DNA of 43,356 nucleotides, from contig CALMSL010000007.1 of the NCBI GenBank assembly GCA_937872445.1, positions 1 through 43,356 on the forward strand. The letters run 5' to 3'. Position 1 is the stretch's first letter. The number at the start of each line of letters is the position of its first letter. Shown here one piece after another: positions 18,751-27,271 of this stretch. The notes below the pieces were generated by a model. The model was given only the letters and a program-made list of their open reading frames with translations. It was not told the DNA's origin and made no database searches. A program made the translations under genes and the position numbers. This DNA is from an uncultured Microbacteriaceae bacterium (GTDB taxonomy: Bacteria; Actinomycetota; Actinomycetes; Actinomycetales; Microbacteriaceae).

Positions 18751-19152
18751 TCAGGCCAGCAGAGCACCGACCACGAGCAGGACGATCAGCACGATCTGAC
18801 CGATGAGCCGCGGAATCAGCGGAAACGCGGCCCACCCGAACCGTTCGCGGTGCGCAGCTGCGTAGGCGTTCGCCGGGAACACCGCGACCAGGAACACGAT
18901 GAGGCAGATCGACGCCGCGATAATAGTCGGCGGGTAGAGCAGCCCCAGCCCACCGGCAATCTCGCACAGCCCGGTGAAGATCACGAGGTTGCGCGGGCTC
19001 GCAATCCCCTTCCATCGCAGCGGGGGAGGAATCATGGCGGCCATGGTGCGCTGAACGGCGGGTAGAAAGTGGGTCACACCCATCCCGATGAACGCCATCG
19101 CGAGCAGGATGCGGAGGGCGAGTCCGATGACGCCTGGCGCAACAATGTCCAT
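18751..19152 (-). CDS. DoxX family membrane protein
   Basis: This 133-residue protein has four membrane segments and the DoxX-type pattern: RILLAMAFIGMGVTHFLPAVQ at the start, FTGLCEIAGGLGLLYPP in the second helix, and a short polar loop before the last helix. DoxX proteins are quinone- or thiosulfate-related in some organisms, but most have no defined reaction. ATG at 19152 follows CAGAAT by 6 nt and has no Shine-Dalgarno sequence. The frame stays open upstream, but the predicted start gives the usual N-terminus. It is divergent from serA, with about 90 bp between. Confidence 0.82.
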   Translation of the reverse strand: MDIVAPGVIGLALRILLAMAFIGMGVTHFLPAVQRTMAAMIPPPLRWKGIASPRNLVIFTGLCEIAGGLGLLYPPTIIAASICLIVFLVAVFPANAYAAAHRERFGWAAFPLIPRLIGQIVLIVLLVVGALLA

Positions 19153-19244
19153 GGCACCATTCTGCAGCCAGTAGAGTGGTGACCTATCCGGCGCCCCACG
19201 GTCGCGGCGCACGTGCCCATTGCCGCAATTGAAGGACGCTCGCC

Positions 19245-20834
19245 GTGCCCAAGCCCGTCGTACTGATCGCTGAAGAACTCTCCCCGGCCACTGTGGATGC
19301 GCTGGGTCCTGACTTCGACATCCGCACCATCGACGGCACGGACCGGGCGGCGCTCCTCGAGGCATTGCCGGAGGCGAGCGCAATTCTGATCCGCTCCGCC
19401 ACCCGCATCGACCCGGAGGCGATCTCCGCGGGCAAGCAGTTGAAGGTCATTGCACGCGCCGGGGTTGGCCTGGACAACGTCGACGTGAAGGCGGCGACGG
19501 AGGCGGGAGTCATGGTCGTCAACGCGCCGACCTCGAACATCGTGTCCGCGGCCGAGCTCGCGATCGGCCACCTGCTCTCCCTCGCACGGTTCATCCCGGA
19601 TGCGAACCAGTCGGCGAAAGCGGGGGAGTGGAAGCGGTCGGCGTTCACCGGGACCGAGCTGTTCGAGAAGACGATCGGCATCATCGGCCTCGGACGCATC
19701 GGAACGCTCGTCGCCCAGCGGCTCGCGAGTTTCGATGCGACGATCATCGCGTACGACCCCTACGTCACGCCCGTGCGCGCGCAACAGCTGGGCGTGCACC
19801 TGGCGACCCTCGACGAGGTCATGGAACGCTCCGACTTCATCACGATCCACATTCCGCGCACCCCGGAGACCACCGGTCTGATCGGTGCCGCGGAGTTCGC
19901 GAAGGCGAAACCTTCTTTGCGGATCGTGAACTGCAGCCGCGGCGGCATCATCGACGAAGACGCGCTCGTGGACGCCCTGACGTCGCGGCGCATCGCCGGG
20001 GCGGGCCTCGACGTGTTCGTGAACGAACCGCCGAACGGGTCCGCGCTGCTCGCGCTCGACAACATCATCCTCACCCCGCACCTGGGCGCATCCACGGACG
20101 AGGCGCAGGAGAAGGCGGGGGTTTCCGTCGCCCGCTCCGTTCGGCTCGCCCTCGACGGCGAACTCGTCCCGGATGCCGTGAACGTCGCCGGCGGAATCAT
20201 CGACTCCTCCGTGCGTCCCGGCATCCCGCTCATGGAAAAGCTCGGACAGGTGTTTGCCGGACTCGCCGACAGCCCGGTCACGAGCATCGACGTCGAGGTG
20301 CGGGGCGAAATCGTCGAGTTCGACGTGAACGTGCTGAAGCTCGCCGCGCTCAAGGGCTACTTCACGAACATCGTGAGCGAGTCCGTCTCCTATGTGAACG
20401 CCCCGCTCCTGGCTGACACGCGCGGCATCCCGGTGCGGCTCGTCACGGATGCGGTGAGCGACGAGTACCGCAACCTGTTGACGATTCGCGGCGGACTGGC
20501 CGACGGCACCGAAATCTCCGTATCCGGAACCCTCACCGGCACGAAGCAGATCGAGAAGATCGTGGAGATCAACGGGTACGACGTGGAGGTGCCCGTCGCC
20601 GACCACCTCATCGTCATGATTTACGCCGACCGGCCGGGCATTGTCGCCATCTTCGGGCGCGAGTTCGGCGACGCGGGGATCAACATCGCCGGCATGCAGG
20701 TGAGCCGCAAGGTCGCCGGCGGCCAGGCGCTGTGCGTGCTGACGGTGGATTCGCCGGTTCCGGACGGGCTGCTCAGCGCGCTCCGCACCGAAATCGACGC
20801 TGAACTGATGCGCGAAATCGACATCACCGAGTAA
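19245..20834 (+). CDS. serA: phosphoglycerate dehydrogenase
   Basis: SerA oxidises 3-phosphoglycerate to 3-phosphohydroxypyruvate, the first step of serine synthesis, with NAD+. The 529 residues match the long actinobacterial type. The catalytic domain and Rossmann fold (GIIGLGRIGTLVAQR, then IAYDPYV) are followed by an intervening domain (about 320-450) and a C-terminal ACT domain (about 458-529, beginning VADHLIVMIYADRPGIVA), the usual serine feedback site. Catalytic residues lie in NCSRGGIIDE and LTPHLGAST. GTG at 19245 follows AGGACG. A TAGAGT hexamer at 19172-19177 is a possible -10 box. Confidence 0.97.
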   Translation: MPKPVVLIAEELSPATVDALGPDFDIRTIDGTDRAALLEALPEASAILIRSATRIDPEAISAGKQLKVIARAGVGLDNVDVKAATEAGVMVVNAPTSNIVSAAELAIGHLLSLARFIPDANQSAKAGEWKRSAFTGTELFEKTIGIIGLGRIGTLVAQRLASFDATIIAYDPYVTPVRAQQLGVHLATLDEVMERSDFITIHIPRTPETTGLIGAAEFAKAKPSLRIVNCSRGGIIDEDALVDALTSRRIAGAGLDVFVNEPPNGSALLALDNIILTPHLGASTDEAQEKAGVSVARSVRLALDGELVPDAVNVAGGIIDSSVRPGIPLMEKLGQVFAGLADSPVTSIDVEVRGEIVEFDVNVLKLAALKGYFTNIVSESVSYVNAPLLADTRGIPVRLVTDAVSDEYRNLLTIRGGLADGTEISVSGTLTGTKQIEKIVEINGYDVEVPVADHLIVMIYADRPGIVAIFGREFGDAGINIAGMQVSRKVAGGQALCVLTVDSPVPDGLLSALRTEIDAELMREIDITE

Positions 20835-20870
20835 CAGGCAACAGTCCCTGGAAACTCGGGGAAGCTGAGT

Positions 20871-20885
20871 CGGAAAATTTTTCCG
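20871..20885 (+). terminator. possible serA terminator hairpin
   Basis: The 15-bp sequence CGGAAAATTTTTCCG is a perfect inverted repeat with 7-bp arms around one base. It lies 36 bp after the serA stop and just before the ECF42-type promoter motif. The loop would have to open to form in RNA, so strength is uncertain. It could instead be a protein-binding site. Confidence 0.4.
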
Positions 20886-20891
20886 CCGCCG

Positions 20892-20919
20892 TGTCGATTT
20901 CGTGCCGTTCCCGTTCGTC
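20892..20919 (+). promoter_or_regulatory. putative ECF42-type promoter
   Basis: TGTCGA (20892-20897) and CGTC (20916-20919) are separated by 18 bp, 57 bp before the start of the DGPF/YCII gene. As I recall the published ECF42 promoter motif, it is TGTCGA at -35 and CG[A/T]C at -10. This fits the sigma factor encoded two genes downstream and suggests self-activation of the pair. Confidence 0.55.
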
Positions 20920-20976
20920 GTTCTCACAAGAACATCAGGCGGGGCCGCTATGGTCCCCACAATCAAAGGAGATGCC

Positions 20977-21342
20977 ATGTCCGACCAATACCTGCTGCTC
21001 ATCGTCGGAACCGAGTGGGACCCGGCCACCACGAGCGAAGAGGATTTCGCCACCGAGATGCAGGCGCACGGCGCATTCTCGGCTGCCGTCGCGGAAGCGG
21101 GGGCTAAAATTCTCGGCGGCGAAGCGCTCCAGCCGACGAGCACCGGATTCCGGGTCACGCCCTCCCGCGACGGCAAACCCGCGGTGTACACGAACGCTCC
21201 GCTCGCCGAAACCACCGAAGTGCTCGGCGGCTACTACGTGATCGAGGCGGACAGCCTCGACCAGGTGAAGGAACTTGCTGCGCTGTGCCCCACCGACGGG
21301 TACATCGAGGTGCGGCCCATCGTGGACATGTCCGGGATGTGA
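20977..21342 (+). CDS. YCII/DGPF domain-containing protein
   Basis: This is a 121-residue protein of the YCII-related DGPF group, a ferredoxin-like alpha/beta fold. It begins YLLLIVGTEWD and contains GAFSAAVAEAGAKILGGEAL, then GGYYVIEADSLDQVKELAALCP, as in the family. The ATG has an excellent AAAGGAGATG site; upstream in-frame codons are not needed. DGPF genes are the constant neighbours of ECF42 sigma factors, and this one is followed 39 bp later by such a sigma gene. The likely role is a small enzyme or effector in that stress module, but the reaction is unknown. Confidence 0.88.
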   Translation: MSDQYLLLIVGTEWDPATTSEEDFATEMQAHGAFSAAVAEAGAKILGGEALQPTSTGFRVTPSRDGKPAVYTNAPLAETTEVLGGYYVIEADSLDQVKELAALCPTDGYIEVRPIVDMSGM

Positions 21343-21381
21343 GTACCGCGGCCTGGCGGGCGCAACCGCGAGAATGGTGAC

Positions 21382-22644
21382 ATGAAACCGGGACCCGCGG
21401 CGTCCTTCCGGGACGAGTTCGCTCAGGAGTGGCCCCGCGTCGCCGGGGCCACTCTTCGCGCTTTCGGCGATCTCGAACTCGCGGAGGACAGCGCACAGGA
21501 AGCGTTTCTGCGCGCCCACGAGCTCATTGCCGCAGGCGAGTCGATCAGCAATCTCGGAGCCTGGGCGACCACGAGCGCGCGACGAATCGCGATCGACGCC
21601 CTGCGTCGCGATGCGGTGCTCCGATCCAAACTTCCCCTCCTGCTTCCCGAGGACTCCGAGTCGCTCGATGCCGAGACGGCGCGGAGTGCGGCCGAATCCC
21701 GCCTCGACCTGATCTTCGTCGCGTGCCACCCCGTGCTGTCTGAGGAGCAGCAGATCGCGCTGGCCCTGCGCATCGTGTGCGGCATCCCCACCGTTGACAT
21801 CGCCGACTTCTTCGAACAGTCGGAAGCGACGATCGCCGCACGCCTCACGCGGGCGCGCAAGGCGGTGTCGCGGGCCGGCGTGCCGTTCGAATGGCCCACG
21901 GATGCGGACCGGGTCGGGCGGCTGAATCATGTCCTCACCACGATCTACGGGATCTACACGCTGGGCCACACGGCGCCACGCGGACCATCCCTGGTGAATG
22001 CGCAACTGACGCAGCTCGCGCTCACCCTGGCCGACTCGATGGCCGCCGAATACCCGAACGACACCGAGGTCATCGGACTGAAAGCGCTGATCGTCCTGGG
22101 GGAAGCCCGCCAGCCCACCCGGGTGGGCGCGGATGGAGTGCCCATCGCCCTCGCCGACGCCGACCGGTCCGCATGGGGTCAGCGCCGCATCCGTGAGGGC
22201 CTGGCCCTGGCCGCGAGAGCACTGCCTGGCGGCGGCCGATTCGCCCTTCAGGCCGGAATCGCCGGCATCCACAGTTCCGCGCCGACGTGGGAGCAGACCG
22301 ACTGGGCGTCGATCGCCACGCTGTACCACGGGCTCAAACGGGTGTGGCCGGCACCGGTCGTGCACCTGGGGAGCATCGTGGCTCAAAGTCACCGGGGGCC
22401 CGCTGAATTGGAGTGGGCGGCCTCAGCGCTCAGGAAGCTCCGAACAGGTGCGAGCCCCGACTTCGGGCGGCGCGTCAGCGCGGCGATCGCCGACGTCGAG
22501 GAGCGTCGGGGCAATTACGCGGGCGCGCGGAACGCCATCGCCGAGGCGATCAATGGCGAGACCAACGATGCGCTCGTGACGTATTACCGGCACACCGATG
22601 CGCGGCTGGCGGACCTGGCCCGCGGGGGCGGACCCAACGACTAG
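21382..22644 (+). CDS. ECF42-type RNA polymerase sigma factor with DUF6596/TPR-like C-terminal extension
   Basis: This 420-residue protein has sigma region 2 at about residues 10-75 (LAEDSAQEAFLRAHELI, then NLGAWATTSARRIAIDALRRD). Sigma region 4 is at about 115-160 (EEQQIALALRIVCGIPTVDIADFF, then EATIAARLTRARKAV). A further 250 or so residues form the helical C-terminal extension (LNHVLTTIYGIYTLGH, LTLADSMAAEYPNDTEVIGLKAL) that defines the ECF42 group. It has no anti-sigma gene beside it; in this group the extension itself is thought to control activity. It is downstream of its DGPF partner, and a strong hairpin follows. Confidence 0.9.
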   Translation: MKPGPAASFRDEFAQEWPRVAGATLRAFGDLELAEDSAQEAFLRAHELIAAGESISNLGAWATTSARRIAIDALRRDAVLRSKLPLLLPEDSESLDAETARSAAESRLDLIFVACHPVLSEEQQIALALRIVCGIPTVDIADFFEQSEATIAARLTRARKAVSRAGVPFEWPTDADRVGRLNHVLTTIYGIYTLGHTAPRGPSLVNAQLTQLALTLADSMAAEYPNDTEVIGLKALIVLGEARQPTRVGADGVPIALADADRSAWGQRRIREGLALAARALPGGGRFALQAGIAGIHSSAPTWEQTDWASIATLYHGLKRVWPAPVVHLGSIVAQSHRGPAELEWAASALRKLRTGASPDFGRRVSAAIADVEERRGNYAGARNAIAEAINGETNDALVTYYRHTDARLADLARGGGPND

Positions 22645-22663
22645 CGGATCGCCGGGCGCGAGA

Positions 22664-22692
22664 GCGGCCCGGCAGGAAGCCTGCCGGGCCGC
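22664..22692. terminator. strong bidirectional hairpin terminator
   Basis: A perfect 13-bp stem (GCGGCCCGGCAGG, loop AAG, CCTGCCGGGCCGC) lies between the convergent sigma-factor and DUF6458 genes. It has no T tract on either side, as is common for actinobacterial terminators, and can serve both transcripts. Confidence 0.85.
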
Positions 22693-22713
22693 GAAGTTGT
22701 GCCCCCGTGACGC

Positions 22714-22977
22714 TTAGAGGAGCGGGTCGGAGGTGCTGCTGTCTGACCGCGTTTCACGCTCGGTCACATGCTCGCCGCGCCCGTCGATGTGACGTACGGT
22801 TTCCGTGCTCGAACGCTTCCGCAGAACGAGAATCAGCGAAATGATGAACACGACGACCCCCGCGCCCATCAGAATGTAGCCGATCATGTCGAAGTCGACC
22901 CAGGCGTTGTGGAGGTTGATCGCGAACGTTGCGATAGCACCGATCACGAAGAGGGCTATTCCGGATCCAATTCCCAT
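22714..22977 (-). CDS. DUF6458-like small membrane protein
   Basis: This 87-residue protein begins MGIGSGIALFVIGAIATFAI, followed by a short polar loop (NLHNAWVDFDMIGY) and a second hydrophobic helix (ILMGAGVVVFIISLILVL). It ends in a charged tail. This two-helix layout with the WVDFDMIGYILM segment is typical of the DUF6458 group common in Actinobacteria, whose function is unknown. An AAAGGA site lies before the ATG. It is divergent from the DUF2207 gene. Confidence 0.82.
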   Translation of the reverse strand: MGIGSGIALFVIGAIATFAINLHNAWVDFDMIGYILMGAGVVVFIISLILVLRKRSSTETVRHIDGRGEHVTERETRSDSSTSDPLL

Positions 22978-23086
22978 TGTCTCTGTTCCTTTCCCTAGAA
23001 GCCCTCACCATTCCGGTACCGCATGTGATTTTCCTGTGTAAAGTCTGGATGCCGCCTGTGTCGGTCCGCCGGATAGGCTCGGTGCC

Positions 23087-25000
23087 GTGAAGCGACTGCC
23101 TGGAAATCTCACCGCGGCCGTCGCGGCATTTCTTCTGGCTGTTCCGCTCGCTGTCGTGCTTGGCGGAGCGGCGATCGACGGGCCGGCGGAGGCCCCAGCA
23201 GGAGTGCAGGATTTCACGTTCGACTTGTACTCGGCCGACTACTACCTCGCGCGCGACGCCGAAGGCCACTCGACGCTGCGCACCGTGGAGACGTTCGTCG
23301 CGAGATTCCCCGACGTCGACCAGAACCGGGGCATGATCCGCGCCATCCCGAACGACTACGACGGCGTTCCCTTGCACACGACCGTGCTGTCGGTTGTGGA
23401 TGAGAGGGGCGTCGCAGTGCCGTACGAGGAAACGGTCGCCGGCGGGTTCACCGAACTCGCACTCGGAACCGACGAGTACGTTCACGGGCGCACCACCTAC
23501 ACGATCAGCTACACGCAACACAACGTGGTGAGGGCATTTCCGGACACGAACGACGACGAGTTCTACTGGGACACGAACGGCACAGGGTTCAACCAGCCGT
23601 TCGGGTCCGTTTCGGCGCGCGTCCACCTCGACCCGGCTCTCACCGAGTTCCTGACCGGCAACACCGCGTGCTACCGCGGCGCGCAGGGTTCGGCGGACAC
23701 CTGCCAGATCACCCACGCACAGGATGCCGCTGGCGACCTGTTCACGGCATCCGTGCGAAACCTCGGGCCGGGCGAGAACCTCACCGTGGTCATCGGGTTC
23801 ACGCTGGGAACATTCGTCCAGGTGCCCGCAGAGGAGAACAGCAACGGAGGCGATCCGCTGGCCCCGTTCCAGCCGCAGTTCACCCCGGCACCGTGGTGGT
23901 CGACTCTCGGCGCGATCCTCGCCTCGGCCTTCGCCGTTCTCGGCTCGGCGTTCACCATTGTCTGGCGGTTCGTCACGCCGAAGTCCGCCAAGGGCCGGGG
24001 CATCATCATCCCGCAGTACACGGTGCCGAAGGATCTGAATCTTCTCGAGGCCGCGGACATCCTCGGACGCCGGTGGTCCGGGGTCCCTGCGCAAATCGTG
24101 AGCTTCGCCGTGCGGGGAAAGCTGCGCATCCTCGACTATCCCGTGACCCGGAGCGGCGCAACGTACACGCTTCAGTTGCTCGACGACACCGGCGTCGACG
24201 AGGAGGAGCGGGCCCTGCTTGCCGCGATTTTCGGCTCTCTCGATGTCGGCGCGGTGCAGGAGGTGGGCGTGATCGAGGACGCGGCGGCCCGTGCGATCAG
24301 TTCGGTGAGTGCCCGCGCCCGCGGTCGTGTGATCGGCAGAGGTTTCAAGGCGAAGCGGAAGTCGCGCGTCGGATTCATTCTCGCCGGCGTGATGTTTCTG
24401 CTCATTTTCGTGGCCGCCGCGTTCTTCCTGTTCGCCGCGTTCTCCTTCGCCTTCAGCGGGTGGTGGCTCCTGGCCATCTTCCTTTCCTTCCTCGCCGTGT
24501 TCGTGTGCGCCGGTTTCGCCTGGCGCCCGGCAGTGCTGACCGAATCCGGGGCCGAGCGGCGGGACTACCTGCTGGGAATGCGCGACTACCTGCAGCTCGC
24601 CGAGGCCGACCGGTTTCGGATGCTGCAAAGCCCGGAAGGCGCCGAGCGCGTTCGCGTGGAGGGGCTCGACGTCACGAAACCCGCCGACAAGGTGAAACTG
24701 TACGAAAAGCTCCTGCCGTTCGCGGTGCTGTGGGGAATCGAGCGGGAGTGGGCGAAAGAACTCACCATCGCCTACGGGGATGCGGCGCCCGACTGGTTCG
24801 TGTCGCGCAACGGATTCGATCCGATCCTGTTCTCCAGCGCCCTCAGCACCCTCTCCACGACGAGCATCGCCCGGTCAACCCCGTCGACCTCCTCCGGCTC
24901 ATCGTGGTCGGGCAGCGGCGGCGGCAGCTTTTCCGGCGGTTCCGGCGGCGGGGGCTTCTCCGGCGGTGGCGGCGGAGGCGGAGGCGGCGGAGGGCGTTAG
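23087..25000 (+). CDS. DUF2207 domain-containing membrane protein
   Basis: This 637-residue protein has a signal anchor (about 8-28), an extracytoplasmic DUF2207 beta-rich domain (about 40-250) and a membrane segment near 270-295. A cytoplasmic stretch (KGRGIIIPQYTVPKDLN...) follows, then two membrane helices (about 428-478) and a tail ending in a Gly/Ser-only low-complexity run (about 603-637). The layout matches the family, whose function is unknown. GTG at 23087 lies 7 nt after TAGGCT, so the message may be leaderless. It is divergent from DUF6458 and is followed by leuB after 42 bp. Confidence 0.9.
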   Translation: MKRLPGNLTAAVAAFLLAVPLAVVLGGAAIDGPAEAPAGVQDFTFDLYSADYYLARDAEGHSTLRTVETFVARFPDVDQNRGMIRAIPNDYDGVPLHTTVLSVVDERGVAVPYEETVAGGFTELALGTDEYVHGRTTYTISYTQHNVVRAFPDTNDDEFYWDTNGTGFNQPFGSVSARVHLDPALTEFLTGNTACYRGAQGSADTCQITHAQDAAGDLFTASVRNLGPGENLTVVIGFTLGTFVQVPAEENSNGGDPLAPFQPQFTPAPWWSTLGAILASAFAVLGSAFTIVWRFVTPKSAKGRGIIIPQYTVPKDLNLLEAADILGRRWSGVPAQIVSFAVRGKLRILDYPVTRSGATYTLQLLDDTGVDEEERALLAAIFGSLDVGAVQEVGVIEDAAARAISSVSARARGRVIGRGFKAKRKSRVGFILAGVMFLLIFVAAAFFLFAAFSFAFSGWWLLAIFLSFLAVFVCAGFAWRPAVLTESGAERRDYLLGMRDYLQLAEADRFRMLQSPEGAERVRVEGLDVTKPADKVKLYEKLLPFAVLWGIEREWAKELTIAYGDAAPDWFVSRNGFDPILFSSALSTLSTTSIARSTPSTSSGSSWSGSGGGSFSGGSGGGGFSGGGGGGGGGGGR

Positions 25001-25042
25001 CGGTCGCGGTACGCTGGAACCCCAGCAATTTTCGGAGGTTTC

Positions 25043-26095
25043 ATGTCGCGCACGCTCGATCTCGCCGTGATTGCCGGCGACGGAATCGGACCTGAAGTGA
25101 TCGCCCAGGCGGTGATCGCGCTGCGCGCTGCGATGCCCTCCGACGCGACGGTCACGACCACCGAGTATCCGTTCGGCGCCGCCCACTACCTCGCCACCGG
25201 CACGATTCTGGGCGACGACGATCTTGCTGCGCTGCAACAGCACGATGCCATCCTTCTCGGCGCGGTCGGCGGCGACCCCCGGGACGAGCGTCTCGCCGGA
25301 GGCATCATCGAACGCGGACTCCTGCTCAAGTTGCGCTTCGCGTTCGACCACTACGTGAACCTTCGACCGACCCTGATCCTGCCGGGGGTGGAAAGTCCGC
25401 TGCGCGACCCCGGTGTTGTCGATTTCGTGGTCGTGCGGGAAGGCACGGAGGGACCGTACGCCGGCACCGGCGGCAGCATCCGCACCGGAACACCGCACGA
25501 GATCGCGAGCGAAGTGAGCGTCAACACCGCGTTCGGCGTGGAGCGGGTCGTGCGTTTCGCGTTTGACAAGGCGGAATCCCGTCGCAGGAAGCTCACCCTC
25601 GTGCACAAGACGAACGTGCTGGTGTTCGCAGGCTCGCTGTGGCAGCGCACCGTCGATGCTGTCGCGGCGGAGCATCCGGATGTGGAGGTCGGCTACCAGC
25701 ACGTCGATGCGGCGACGATTCACTTGGTCACAAATCCGAGTAGATTTGACGTGATCGTCACCGACAACCTCTTTGGCGACATCATCACCGATCTGGCGGG
25801 CGCTATCAGCGGCGGCATCGGTTTGGCGGCATCCGGAAACATCAACCCGGACGGCGCCCACCCCAGCATGTTCGAGCCGGTTCACGGTTCCGCCCCGGAC
25901 ATTGCCGGCAAGAATGTGGCCGACCCCACAGCGGCCATCCTCTCGGCGGCGCTCCTGCTCGAGCAGCAGGGGTATCCGGAAGCGGCGGCGAAGGTGACCG
26001 CAGCGGTGACCGCGGACCTCGCCGAACGGGGAACCGGGCACCGCGCGACGAGCGATATCGGCGCCGCAATCGCCGAACGCATCGCCCAGAACTAG
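25043..26095 (+). CDS. leuB: 3-isopropylmalate dehydrogenase
   Basis: LeuB oxidises and decarboxylates 3-isopropylmalate with NAD+ in leucine synthesis. The 350 residues carry AGDGIGPEV at the N-terminus, the substrate-binding [10 protein letters not shown] and [13 protein letters not shown], the catalytic lysine in HKTNVL, and the metal site in [19 protein letters not shown]. The NAD-binding [14 protein letters not shown] is near 280. A GGAGG site precedes the ATG. ilvE follows after 39 bp with its own AAGGA site, so leuB-ilvE-FAH are probably one operon. leuC and leuD lie about 15 kb away. Confidence 0.96.
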   Translation: MSRTLDLAVIAGDGIGPEVIAQAVIALRAAMPSDATVTTTEYPFGAAHYLATGTILGDDDLAALQQHDAILLGAVGGDPRDERLAGGIIERGLLLKLRFAFDHYVNLRPTLILPGVESPLRDPGVVDFVVVREGTEGPYAGTGGSIRTGTPHEIASEVSVNTAFGVERVVRFAFDKAESRRRKLTLVHKTNVLVFAGSLWQRTVDAVAAEHPDVEVGYQHVDAATIHLVTNPSRFDVIVTDNLFGDIITDLAGAISGGIGLAASGNINPDGAHPSMFEPVHGSAPDIAGKNVADPTAAILSAALLLEQQGYPEAAAKVTAAVTADLAERGTGHRATSDIGAAIAERIAQN

Positions 26096-26134
26096 ACCAA
26101 CCACTACCGACCGGAATTTCACGAAGGACCGACC

Positions 26135-27271
26135 ATGACGAACACCACGGACACCGCCGACACCGCCACCGCGGATGCTGGTGCGACGAAACTCGACTGG
26201 GAGGTCACCCGGAACCTGGTCGCCGTAAGCCCGCAGGAGCGGGCGGAAATCCTTGCGAACCCCGGCTTCGGCACGCACTTCACCGACCACATGGTCGACA
26301 TCTGCTGGTCGGAGCGCGGCGGGTGGCACCGGCCGCGCGTGCAACCGTATGGGCCGATCACGCTCGACCCGGCGGCGGCCGTGCTGCACTACGGGCAGGA
26401 GATCTTCGAAGGGCTGAAGGCGTACCGGCACGCGGATGGTTCCGTCTGGTCGTTCCGGCCCGAAGCGAATGCTGCCAGGATGCAGCGTTCGGCACGGCGC
26501 CTTGCCCTCCCCGAACTTCCCAGCGAGTACTTCCTCGACGCGTTGAAGCAGCTCATCGCGGTTGACAGCGAGTGGGTTCCGTCCGCGCCGGAGACGAGCC
26601 TGTACCTGAGGCCCTACATGTTCGCGAAGGAGGCGTTCCTCGGGGTGCGGCCCGCGCACAAGGTGGCTTTCTACGTGATTGGCAGCCCCGCCGGCGCGTA
26701 CTTCCACGGCGGGATCGCGCCCGTCTCGATCTGGCTGTCCACGAATTACGCCCGCGCGGGCAAAGGCGGAACCGGAGCGGCGAAGACCGGCGGCAACTAT
26801 GCGTCGTCCCTCATCGCGCAGGCTGAGGCAACCGAGCAGGGTTGCGCGCAGGTCATGTTCCTGGACTCGGCCGAAGGGAAATACCTCGAGGAGCTTGGCG
26901 GAATGAACATCGTGCTCGTCTACACGGACGGCACGCTTGTGACCCCGCAGTCGGACAGCATCCTCGAAGGCATCACGCGGGATTCGGTCCTGCAGCTCGC
27001 CCGGGATCGCGGGCACACCGTCGAGCAGCGGCGGGTCACGATCGACGAGTGGCGCGACGGTGCGGCATCCGGAGAGATCGTCGAGGTGTTCGCGTGCGGC
27101 ACGGCGGCCGTCGTCACGCCCATCGCCCAGCTGAAGGCGGCCGACTTCACGATCGGCTCCGCGGATGCCGCGGCGGGCGAGTTCACGATGTCGCTGCGCA
27201 CGGAACTCACCGACATCCAGTACGGGCGCGCAGAGGACCGCCACGGCTGGCTGACGAGGCTCAGCCAGTGA
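26135..27271 (+). CDS. ilvE: branched-chain amino acid aminotransferase
   Basis: IlvE makes the final transfer from glutamate to the branched 2-oxo acids, and can run in reverse. The 378 residues belong to the class IV fold, long actinobacterial group. YGQEIFEGLKAYRHADG is the substrate loop, and the PLP lysine is K217 in AAKTGGNYASS. ELGGMNIVLVY and EVFACGTAAVVTPI complete the cofactor site. AAGGA precedes the ATG. The stop overlaps the GTG of the following FAH-family gene (GTGA), so the two are coupled. Confidence 0.96.
   Translation: MTNTTDTADTATADAGATKLDWEVTRNLVAVSPQERAEILANPGFGTHFTDHMVDICWSERGGWHRPRVQPYGPITLDPAAAVLHYGQEIFEGLKAYRHADGSVWSFRPEANAARMQRSARRLALPELPSEYFLDALKQLIAVDSEWVPSAPETSLYLRPYMFAKEAFLGVRPAHKVAFYVIGSPAGAYFHGGIAPVSIWLSTNYARAGKGGTGAAKTGGNYASSLIAQAEATEQGCAQVMFLDSAEGKYLEELGGMNIVLVYTDGTLVTPQSDSILEGITRDSVLQLARDRGHTVEQRRVTIDEWRDGAASGEIVEVFACGTAAVVTPIAQLKAADFTIGSADAAAGEFTMSLRTELTDIQYGRAEDRHGWLTRLSQ

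Noticed and set aside
18742-18756. GCCTGAC-C-GTCAGGC palindrome over two convergent stops
   Set aside because: Only one base separates the arms, so a usable RNA hairpin would be short. It may be chance from two TGA stops facing each other.
19074-21215. A 713-codon minus-strand frame over serA
   Set aside because: It covers serA and the DGPF gene antisense, with compositionally biased sequence and no domain.
24899-27244. A 781-codon minus-strand frame over leuB and ilvE
   Set aside because: It is antisense to two well-conserved enzymes and has only His/Arg/Asp-rich sequence, so it is a compositional artefact.
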